A DNA stretch of 14,365 bases from an uncultured Selenomonadales bacterium (GTDB lineage: Bacteria > Bacillota > Negativicutes > Selenomonadales > Selenomonadaceae). Position 1 is the first letter of the stretch; the number at the start of each line of letters is the position of its first letter. The stretch covers positions 1 to 14,365 of the forward strand of contig CAMVAG010000029.1 of NCBI GenBank assembly GCA_947165405.1, read 5' to 3'. The notes below the pieces were generated by a model. The model ran no database searches. It worked only from the letters and a program-made list of their open reading frames with translations, and had not been told where the DNA came from. The position numbers and the translations under genes were made by a program. This document shows positions 6,062-12,021 of this stretch, in pieces.

Positions 6062-6934
6062 TCATCTGACTTTTTTAATCTGCTCATGAAAAAAGAAATT
6101 CACAATCACGGGCGGCGCGTCGAAGTCTCTTTGCAGGTCGTCGCGGTTGCGCACGTATTCCAAATTATTTTTCGCGGCATAGTCTTCAATAATCTTGTGC
6201 AGCTCAAACCAGTAGCGCAAATTTTTTTTGTGATAAATTTCGTTGTAGAGCGGAAAAAGTTTCGGATATTTTTCTTTGACGTATGAAAGAATTTTCGGCT
6301 TGAAGTTCCCACGCAAGTTTAAGTTCTCAAGCCAAACGAGATTGCAAAAATTTTTTGCCGCGTCGATTATCGCAACACAATCGGTTATGCCGGGAAAAAT
6401 CGGCGAAATAAAACACGTCGTCCTTATTCCCGCCTCGTGCAAAATTTTCATCGCCGCAAGCCGACGTTCAATCGAAACGGCGTTGTCCATGTCGTCTTTA
6501 AAATTTTTGTCGAGAGTGTTTATGCTGAAACCCACGCGAACATTTTTGAAAGTTTTAATCAAATCGAGGTCGCGCAGAATCAAATCCGATTTCGTCTGCA
6601 AACTCAAATTTATATCGACGCCTTGAAAAGTTTCGAGGAATTCGCGGGTGCGTTTGTAAATTTCTTCCTGCGGATTGTAAGGGTCGGTCACGGAGCTCAT
6701 AAAAAAACTTTTGCCGGCGTAGCGTTGAGGATTTTTTATTTTGTTCCAAAACTTCACGTCGAGGAAAGTGCCCCATTCCTCTTCGTGCCCGCTGAATTTT
6801 TTCATGAAGCAGGCGTAGCAATATTTACAGGCGTGCGTGCAACCGACATAAGGATTTACGGAATAATCGCTCACGGGCAAATTGGATTTCGTCACGACGG
6901 TTTTTACTTCAATTTTTTTGATTATCGGATTCAA
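6062..6934 (-). CDS. radical SAM protein, SplB-like / 'mobile pair protein B'-like
   Basis: A 290-residue radical SAM protein. The cluster motif GCTHACKYCY (31-40) gives Cys32, Cys36 and Cys39 in CxxxCxxC spacing for a 4Fe-4S cluster that cleaves SAM. Other blocks: KSNLPVSDYSVNPYVGC at the N-terminus, SSVTDPYNPQEE, LQTKSDLILRDLDLI, VGFSINTLD, SIERRLAAMKILHEAGIRT and ISPIFPGITD. These are typical of the COG1533-type SplB-like proteins and closest, from memory, to the family named radical SAM mobile pair protein B. I see no partner A gene and no MarR-type regulator here. The substrate is unknown. The start is TTG 6934, with AGAGGT eight bases upstream inside the end of pyrK. An ATG at 7006 is in frame but would add 24 unlikely residues. 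It overlaps pyrK by 26 bases and ends 18 bases before the pyrD start, so it is translated from the pyr transcript. Confidence 0.85.
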   Translation of the reverse strand: MNPIIKKIEVKTVVTKSNLPVSDYSVNPYVGCTHACKYCYACFMKKFSGHEEEWGTFLDVKFWNKIKNPQRYAGKSFFMSSVTDPYNPQEEIYKRTREFLETFQGVDINLSLQTKSDLILRDLDLIKTFKNVRVGFSINTLDKNFKDDMDNAVSIERRLAAMKILHEAGIRTTCFISPIFPGITDCVAIIDAAKNFCNLVWLENLNLRGNFKPKILSYVKEKYPKLFPLYNEIYHKKNLRYWFELHKIIEDYAAKNNLEYVRNRDDLQRDFDAPPVIVNFFFHEQIKKVR

Positions 6935-7676
6935 ATTCGAAGACCTCTTTTGCGTCGAAGATGGGGCCGTCCTTGCAAACTTTCTTCCTGCCGTCGACCG
7001 TATCAATCGAACAACTCAAACACGCACCGAGCCCGCAAGCCATCCGCTTTTCGAAGGAGACTTCGCAGGGTAAATTTTTTTCCGCCGCAAATTTGGCGAC
7101 GCCGCGCATCATGATTTCGGGACCGCAAGTGTAAATCGCCGAATAATTTTCCGCCGACAAAACTTCGGGCAACAAATCAATCACGAAACCTTTTTTGGCG
7201 TAGGAGCCGTCGTCCGTCGTGACAAAAATTTTTTCGACATGCGGACGAAATTCTTCTTGCCAAAAAGTAACTTCGGCTTTGGTTCTACCGCCGATTAAAA
7301 CATCCGCAGAAAATTTTTCCGCCGCGCAGAGCATAGGAGCCAAGCCCATGCCGCCGCCGACCAATAAAATTTTTCCGTCGCGAGGAGTGTAACCGTTGCC
7401 GAGCGCGCCGAGAATATTTAAAAATTCGCCCGCCTTCTTCGCCGATAAAGTTTCGGTGCCGCGCCCGACTGCACGATAAAAAATTTTCACGCGACCGCCC
7501 GAAGCACTTGCAATCCCCAGCGGTCTGCGCAATGTGAACTCGTCAGAAATTTTTACTTGAACGAATTGACCTGCCCGCGCACTTTCGGCAAGTTCGAGCG
7601 CGTCGACAATCAAGCGGAAAATTTTTTCGGCAACCGCCTCGTTCGATAAAATCTTTGCGTTAAAAGTTTTTGCCAT
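6909..7676 (-). CDS. pyrK: dihydroorotate dehydrogenase B electron-transfer subunit PyrK
   Basis: A 255-residue FAD and 2Fe-2S protein that takes electrons from PyrD FMN to NAD+; the two subunits form a heterotetramer. An N-terminal FAD-binding barrel carries RRPLGIAS (50-57). The NAD(H)-binding part has GGGMGLAPM (107-115) and YTCGPEIMM (182-190). The C-terminal iron-sulphur site is Cys214, Cys219, Cys222 and Cys234 (CX4CX2CX11C), the PyrK pattern. Length is normal. The start ATG has GGGAG seven bases upstream. It is the first gene of the pyr unit, behind a probable promoter interlocked with the htpG terminator. Unusually, the pyrD partner does not follow directly, because a radical SAM gene lies between them. 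No PyrR-type attenuator is visible in the short leader. Confidence 0.95.
   Translation of the reverse strand: MAKTFNAKILSNEAVAEKIFRLIVDALELAESARAGQFVQVKISDEFTLRRPLGIASASGGRVKIFYRAVGRGTETLSAKKAGEFLNILGALGNGYTPRDGKILLVGGGMGLAPMLCAAEKFSADVLIGGRTKAEVTFWQEEFRPHVEKIFVTTDDGSYAKKGFVIDLLPEVLSAENYSAIYTCGPEIMMRGVAKFAAEKNLPCEVSFEKRMACGLGACLSCSIDTVDGRKKVCKDGPIFDAKEVFEFESDNQKN
6943..6948 (-). promoter_or_regulatory. ribosome binding site inside pyrK for the radical SAM gene
   Basis: On the minus strand this reads AGAGGT, eight bases before TTG 6934 and inside the last codons of pyrK. It decides the start of the radical SAM gene and implies translational overlap with pyrK. Confidence 0.65.
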
Positions 7677-7688
7677 ACAATCACTCCC

Positions 7689-7718
7689 AAAAAAAATCCC
7701 TCCGTTTGAAGAGGGATT
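7689..7718 (-). terminator. rho-independent terminator after htpG
   Basis: On the minus strand, a perfect 8-bp stem AATCCCTC/GAGGGATT (arms 7718-7711 and 7702-7695) with an 8-base loop, followed by a T run reaching 7689. It ends about 12 bases before the pyrK ATG, so it must be bypassed or started after for pyrK to be expressed. Confidence 0.9.
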
Positions 7719-7744
7719 GTAAACGATTTATTCGCGAATTGCAA
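7716..7744 (-). promoter_or_regulatory. probable sigma-70-type promoter of the pyrK unit, overlapping the htpG terminator
   Basis: On the minus strand there is TTGCAA (7744-7739) and TACAAT (7721-7716) with a 17-base spacer, just past the htpG stop. The -10 box shares three bases with the upstream arm of the htpG terminator. The predicted start near 7709 falls in the hairpin loop, so transcripts from here would lack the upstream arm and could not form the terminator. Confidence 0.6.
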
Positions 7745-7748
7745 ATTA

Positions 7749-9650
7749 TCATCTCGTCAAGAGGTCGGTGACTTTGTTGGCAAGTTCGGCGGGGTTTTGA
7801 GGCATAACGCCTTCAATCAAAAGTGCCAAAGAGTAAAGCGTCGTGCAGAGGTCTTTGAAAGCTTGAGAGTCTTTGCCTTGCGCGTGAAGTGCCTCTAACT
7901 TTTTGAACACCGCGTGATTCGGATTGAGCTCCAAAATTTGCATCGCCTTAAACAGCGGGTTGTTCATTGCCACGAAAGTTTTTTCCATTGACAGCGAAGG
8001 ACCGCCTCCGCCCGTGACCAAACACACCGCGCCCGATTTCAGCTGCGAAGTCAAACGAACTTCTTTGACGGGTTCACCGATTGCCTCTTTAATGTCCTTG
8101 AGTAAATCCTCGCGGCTCTTGGCAATTTCCTCGACTTCCGCTTTGACTTTTTGAGACTCGGCGTCGTCAAGCTCGAACTCCTCGCGGGTTATCGATTGGA
8201 ATTCTTTTTCGGCGTAAGACTTGAGCACTTGAATCGTAAATTCGTCGACGGGGTCGGTCAAGTAAATCACTTCAAGCCCGCGCTCGCGAAGGATTTCCAT
8301 TTGCGGCAAGTGCTCAATCGCGGTCGCATCCTTGCCCGGTGCCACATAAATTTTTTTCTGGGAGTCGGGCATGCGTTCGACGTACTCGGCAAGCGTAGAA
8401 AATTTTCCTTCGTGCGAAGTTTGGAAGAGGAGCAAATCTTTCAAGCTGTCTTTGAGTTTCGTGTCAAACATGCCGTTGTAGACGCCGAGCTTGATTGACT
8501 TGCCGAACTCGCGCCAAAATTCCTCATACTTGTCGCGGTCGTCTTTGAGCAGCTTGCCCAGTTGTCTCTGAATATTTTTTTCCAAAGCCTTGCCGATAAC
8601 TTTGACCTCGTAGCTCTGCTGAAGAATCTCGCGGGAAATATTCAGCGGCAAGTCGGGCGAATCAACCAAGCCTTTCGCGAAACGCAGATACTCCGGCAGA
8701 AAATCTTTGCACTTATCCATGATGAAGACATGCCGCGAATAAAGCTGCAAGCCCGCCTCATAATCGGAGTAATAAAGATTGTGCGCGGCGTGCTTGGGAA
8801 TGCAAAGCAGCGCGGTGTATTCGACGGTGCCTTCCGCCTTGACATGGAAAATTTCCAGCGGAGCCTCCCACTCGTGAAGTTGCTGCTTGAAAAATTCGTC
8901 GTACTCTTCACGCGTGATTTCGGACTTGTTGCGCGTCCAAAGAGGTTTCATTGAATTGACCGTGCGAACTTCAACCGCCGGCTCGTCTTCTTCCTTGCCC
9001 TTGACCTCGAAATTAATTTTAATCGGATAGCGCACGAAGTCGGAATATTTTTTGACAAGCCGCTCGATTTCGTAAGCGTCGGTGAAATTATATTCGTCGT
9101 CGCCGCAAAATTCGGGCTTGAGATGAAGAACGATTATCGTGCCGTGTGACTGTTTGTCGCAGTATTCGATTTCGTATTCGCCCGCGCCGCTTGATGTCCA
9201 CTTGACGCCTTGAGCAGTGCCGGTCTTGCGCGTTATCATTTCGACTTTTTCGGCGACAATGAACGCGGAATAAAAGCCCACGCCGAATTGCCCGATAAGT
9301 TCTTGAGCCGCCGAGCCGCTTGCCTCGCGAATCTTGTCAAGAAAATCTTTGGTGCCGCTCTTGGCGATTGTTCCGATGTTGGAAATGACTTCTTCGCGTG
9401 TCATGCCGATGCCGTTATCCGAAATCGTAACGGTCTTGGTCGCGGCGTCGGGCACGATAAAAATTTCGGGCTCTTCGTCGGCTGCGAGGTCTTTGTTCGT
9501 CAAGGATTCAATGCGCAATTTGTCGAGGGCGTCGCTTGCATTTGAAATGAGTTCGCGCAAAAAAATTTCCTTGTTCGTGTAAATCGAATTCACAACCAAA
9601 TCAAGCAGCCGTTTTGTTTCTGCTTGGAACTGCAACTTTTCAACAGACAT
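7749..9650 (-). CDS. htpG: molecular chaperone HtpG (Hsp90 family)
   Basis: A 633-residue ATP-dependent chaperone of the cytosol, active as a homodimer. The N-terminal GHKL ATPase shows RELISNASDA (32-41, with Glu33 and Asn37), DNGIGM (78-83), GTIAKSGT (93-100) and GQFGVGFYS (120-128). The middle domain includes PLWTRNKSEI and NISREILQQS, and a C-terminal dimerisation part follows. There is no MEEVD tail, as expected for bacteria, and length is typical. The start ATG is preceded by GGAGG ten bases upstream (9665-9661). The small coiled-coil gene ends 18 bases before it, so the two are likely co-transcribed. A strong terminator follows. No heat-shock CIRCE-type inverted repeat is visible upstream. 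Confidence 0.97.
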   Translation of the reverse strand: MSVEKLQFQAETKRLLDLVVNSIYTNKEIFLRELISNASDALDKLRIESLTNKDLAADEEPEIFIVPDAATKTVTISDNGIGMTREEVISNIGTIAKSGTKDFLDKIREASGSAAQELIGQFGVGFYSAFIVAEKVEMITRKTGTAQGVKWTSSGAGEYEIEYCDKQSHGTIIVLHLKPEFCGDDEYNFTDAYEIERLVKKYSDFVRYPIKINFEVKGKEEDEPAVEVRTVNSMKPLWTRNKSEITREEYDEFFKQQLHEWEAPLEIFHVKAEGTVEYTALLCIPKHAAHNLYYSDYEAGLQLYSRHVFIMDKCKDFLPEYLRFAKGLVDSPDLPLNISREILQQSYEVKVIGKALEKNIQRQLGKLLKDDRDKYEEFWREFGKSIKLGVYNGMFDTKLKDSLKDLLLFQTSHEGKFSTLAEYVERMPDSQKKIYVAPGKDATAIEHLPQMEILRERGLEVIYLTDPVDEFTIQVLKSYAEKEFQSITREEFELDDAESQKVKAEVEEIAKSREDLLKDIKEAIGEPVKEVRLTSQLKSGAVCLVTGGGGPSLSMEKTFVAMNNPLFKAMQILELNPNHAVFKKLEALHAQGKDSQAFKDLCTTLYSLALLIEGVMPQNPAELANKVTDLLTR

Positions 9651-9668
9651 AAAAAATTTTCCTCCCTG

Positions 9669-9989
9669 TCACTTGAGTATAGAATAAAGTACGCCGAGCG
9701 CAATGCCTACCGTAGAAATATTTGCGATGGAAATGTGCCCCGTCGAAGATTTTATTTCTTTATGCAAATCATCAATTTTATCGGCGAGCCTGTCTATTTT
9801 TTTGTCTTGTTCATCTAAGCGATTTTCGATTCTGTCCATTCTCCGTTCAAGCCTGTCCATGCGCTGATTGAGTTCCTTGCGCGTTTCTCTGACTTCGTTT
9901 TTTGTATCCTGTAATTGTTCCCAAAGCATTTCTTCGTAAGTCGGGCGTTCGCGAGCTTGACTTCTTACGTTGGGTTGAGGTGACGGCAT
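9669..9989 (-). CDS. small coiled-coil protein with C-terminal membrane anchor
   Basis: A 106-residue protein of unknown function. Residues ~20-81 form a highly charged coiled coil with repeating heptads (RMDRLERRMDRIENRLDEQ and similar). A short hydrophobic segment (about 86-105, including ISTVGIALGVLYSIL) follows, ending in a single Lys. The layout, coiled coil then C-terminal membrane segment, resembles XhlA-type holin-associated proteins and other small bacterial membrane-tethered coils. I see no signature that assigns it. The start is the ATG at 9989, with GGGAGGAG five bases upstream. A longer frame reaching 10028 would run back through the prs terminator and is rejected. It lies directly behind that terminator and 18 bases before htpG, so it may be read with htpG. 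A role tied to Hsp90 is only positional inference. Confidence 0.75.
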   Translation of the reverse strand: MPSPQPNVRSQARERPTYEEMLWEQLQDTKNEVRETRKELNQRMDRLERRMDRIENRLDEQDKKIDRLADKIDDLHKEIKSSTGHISIANISTVGIALGVLYSILK

Positions 9990-10005
9990 AAAAACTCCTC
10001 CCGTC

Positions 10006-10037
10006 AAATAAAAACCGGCGGCGAACACTCACCGCCG
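10006..10037 (-). terminator. rho-independent terminator after prs
   Basis: On the minus strand, a GC-rich 6-bp stem CGGCGG/CCGCCG (arms 10037-10032 and 10021-10016) with a 10-base loop, followed by a T-rich tail (10014-10006, one A inside). It lies 18 bases after the prs stop and ends the ispE-GntR-glmU-DUF1919-prs unit, separating it from the coiled-coil/htpG pair. Confidence 0.85.
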
Positions 10038-10054
10038 AAAAATTTTTCTGTCGA

Positions 10055-11014
10055 TTATTTAAAGAGCACACTGACCGAGCGGTGCGATTGAATGTTCAAG
10101 ATAACGTCGCCGATAGCTTGCGCCATGCTTAGCACCGTGATTTTTGGCGATTGCTTTTCGGGCGGCAAGGGTATCGTATCGGTAATTACGAGCTGTTCCA
10201 TAACGGAGTTGTCGATTTTCTCGACGGCATTTTTGCTTAAGACGGCATGAGTGCACGCGGCGATAACTTTCTTTGCGCCGAGTTTCTTGAGAGCCTTCGC
10301 GCCTTCGCAAAGACTGCCCGCCGTGTCGACAATGTCGTCAACCATGAGCGCAACTTTGTCTTTAACGTCGCCGATAATGCTCATGACTTCAGCCTCGCCG
10401 GGACGCGGACGCCGCTTCTCAATAATTGCAATGGGAGCTTTGAGATAATCGGCAAGTTCTCTGGCACGAGTGACGCCGCCCAAGTCGGGCGAAACGACAA
10501 CCAAATCGTCACCGAAATTTTGTTTGCGGAAGTAATCGGCGAGGACGGGAGCCGCTTTGAGGTGGTCAACGGGAATATCGAAGAAGCCTTGAATTTGTCC
10601 CGCGTGCAAGTCGACAGTCAAAACGCGATTCATGCCCGCCGCGACCATGAGGTTTGCAACGAGCTTTGCGGAAATCGGTTCACGCCCGCGAGTTTTTCTG
10701 TCTTGACGGGCATAAGCGTAGTAAGGCACAATCGCCGTGATTGAGTGCGCCGAAGCCCGCTTGCAGGCATCAGCCATAATCAGCAAGTCCATCAAATTAT
10801 CGTTGACGGGTTGCGAGGTCGGCTGAACGATAAAAATATCTTTGCCGCGAATGCTGTCCTTAATCATGACTTGCGATTCGCCGTTGTTGAAGCGTCCTAC
10901 GAAGGTGTCGAAAATTTTTACGCCCAAGTGGTCGGCGATTTTTTGTGCCAGTTCGGGATTGGCGTTTCCCGTCATCAAACAAAGTTTACTAATCATGTCG
11001 GTGCTAATGCTCAC
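10055..11014 (-). CDS. prs: ribose-phosphate pyrophosphokinase (PRPP synthetase)
   Basis: A 319-residue class I enzyme that makes PRPP from ribose 5-phosphate and ATP for purine, pyrimidine, His and Trp synthesis. Visible motifs: TGNANPELAQKIA (15-27), PYYAYARQDRK (97-107), DLHAGQ with His137 (135-140), VVSPDLGGVTRARELA (173-188), the PRPP-binding loop DDIVDTAGS (226-234) and the closing HRSVSVLF. Length is complete. The start is GTG 11014, with AGGGGAG nine bases upstream. An internal ATG (10996) has no SD. It is the last gene before a strong terminator. Upstream lies the DUF1919 gene, separated by a hairpin-forming heptad repeat. Its product is the PRPP used with orotate in the next step of the pyr pathway, whose dehydrogenase genes lie nearby. 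Confidence 0.97.
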   Translation of the reverse strand: MSISTDMISKLCLMTGNANPELAQKIADHLGVKIFDTFVGRFNNGESQVMIKDSIRGKDIFIVQPTSQPVNDNLMDLLIMADACKRASAHSITAIVPYYAYARQDRKTRGREPISAKLVANLMVAAGMNRVLTVDLHAGQIQGFFDIPVDHLKAAPVLADYFRKQNFGDDLVVVSPDLGGVTRARELADYLKAPIAIIEKRRPRPGEAEVMSIIGDVKDKVALMVDDIVDTAGSLCEGAKALKKLGAKKVIAACTHAVLSKNAVEKIDNSVMEQLVITDTIPLPPEKQSPKITVLSMAQAIGDVILNIQSHRSVSVLFK

Positions 11015-11040
11015 TTTGAACAGCTCCCCTAAAATTTAAT

Positions 11041-11107
11041 GCGTAATTCGTAATGCGTAATGCGCAATTAAAATCGAATTCATTACGCATTACGCATTTC
11101 ACATTAC
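11041..11107. repeat. inverted array of 7-base repeats (GCGTAAT / ATTACGC)
   Basis: Plus-strand heptads GCGTAAT, TCGTAAT, GCGTAAT, GCGCAAT (11041-11068) face TCATTAC, GCATTAC, GCATTTC, ACATTAC (11080-11107). The arms can form a hairpin of 14 perfect pairs (11049-11062 with 11081-11094), extended by AATT/AATT around a 7-base loop after a 3-base bulge. No T run follows on the minus strand, so a simple terminator is unlikely. The right edge contains the stop codon of the DUF1919 gene. It fills most of the gap between that gene and prs. Confidence 0.8.
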
Positions 11108-12000
11108 GAATTGCTTTTTTTGCCGTAAAGCAACAAGTCCCAAACGTCATAGGCAGCGACTTCGCCGGTGGCAATGCCTTCCGCCGCCTGCAAGAGATTG
11201 CCGCCGCAAAGTTTCGGGTCAATGTAAAAGCCCGATTCAAGCTCCGTCTCGAAGGGAACAAAGCAAGCTTTCTTCGGATAGGGCAGGCAGTCGAAACGCT
11301 CCAAGACGGCGGGGCTTGTGGTGTGCATTGTCACGAGGACATTCGACCAATTAATTTTTTCCTTGCGCTCGTTCCAAGCCTCCAAAGCGTCGGCGTCGTT
11401 GTCGAAACCGTTCATGAACCAGCGCGTGCCGTCAAGCCAGAAAATCGGATAGTTTATGCCCAAGTCGTGATTGTATTCCGTGCGCTCGAAGTGCAAATCC
11501 TTTTTGATATGCCAACGCGCTTCCGGCAAGAAATTCATGAAGTGTTCTTCGGAAGTGTACATGCCAATTGTCGGGGAAAGTTCGGGCAAGCCGAGTCTGT
11601 GATAGGCAATGCCTGCCCACCAACCCATTGACAAAATCGACAAGCCCGAATGCCGAAGCTCTTTATATTTTTCAAGCGTAAAGCCCGGAATTAAAACTGT
11701 GCGGTCGAGGACAAATTTATCTGTGTCCAAGCCGAGTGCCTCCGCCTCAGCCAAAATCGGCGCGAGGTTGACATCATGCCCCGTCACGAGAACCAAATCA
11801 TAATCGAAATTGGCAAGTTCGCGCTTGTCGATTGTGTTGAGTTTGTTAATAGGCATGGGAACCGATTCGACGACACCGACAATATTGACGCTGCCTTTGG
11901 GCTTGTCGAGCGCGGTAAAGGCGGCTCCCAACAGGCTCTTACCTTTGGGCTTGTCTTGCGTGGCGACAGTATCGTATTGAACCCAGATTACAATGTTCAT
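11104..12000 (-). CDS. DUF1919-type protein, putative surface polysaccharide biosynthesis
   Basis: A 298-residue protein. Residues ~118-285 look like DUF1919, a family found in exopolysaccharide/capsule loci: LSILSMGWWAGIAYHRLGLPELSPTIGMYT is read in two overlapping blocks at 121-150, then HFMNFLPEA, LGINYPIFWLDG and EAWNERKEKINWSNVLV (207-223). The N-terminal ~115 residues begin MNIVIW and contain NFDYDLVLVTG with a following GLDTDKFV stretch, resembling a small Rossmann-like module; this part is inference. Residues ~16-38 repeat DKPKGK/DKPKGS, matched by a 14-base direct DNA repeat. The start ATG has AAGGAGG ten bases upstream. It lies 21 bases after glmU and before prs. GlmU supplies UDP-GlcNAc, which fits a glycan role. 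The last codons and the stop come from a repeat element. Catalytic activity is unknown. Confidence 0.75.
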   Translation of the reverse strand: MNIVIWVQYDTVATQDKPKGKSLLGAAFTALDKPKGSVNIVGVVESVPMPINKLNTIDKRELANFDYDLVLVTGHDVNLAPILAEAEALGLDTDKFVLDRTVLIPGFTLEKYKELRHSGLSILSMGWWAGIAYHRLGLPELSPTIGMYTSEEHFMNFLPEARWHIKKDLHFERTEYNHDLGINYPIFWLDGTRWFMNGFDNDADALEAWNERKEKINWSNVLVTMHTTSPAVLERFDCLPYPKKACFVPFETELESGFYIDPKLCGGNLLQAAEGIATGEVAAYDVWDLLLYGKKSNS

Positions 12001-12021
12001 AGAAAAATTTCCTCCTTAAAA

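Noticed and set aside
6062..6934. Radical SAM gene as spore photoproduct lyase
   Set aside because: It is SplB-like only in general. The N-terminal blocks and lack of the lyase-specific C-terminal region that I would expect do not support repair of spore photoproduct.
6437..7114. A 225-codon plus-strand frame opposite pyrK and the radical SAM gene
   Set aside because: Both minus-strand genes are certain from motifs. The plus frame has no SD or family features and arises from the codon bias of the opposite strand.
9669..10028. Longer version of the coiled-coil gene starting at 10028
   Set aside because: It would run through the prs terminator hairpin and has no SD. The ATG at 9989 has a strong SD.
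11041..11107. Facing heptad arrays as a CRISPR or a transposon end
   Set aside because: The units are only 7 bases with no spacers, and there are no cas genes, transposase or target duplication.
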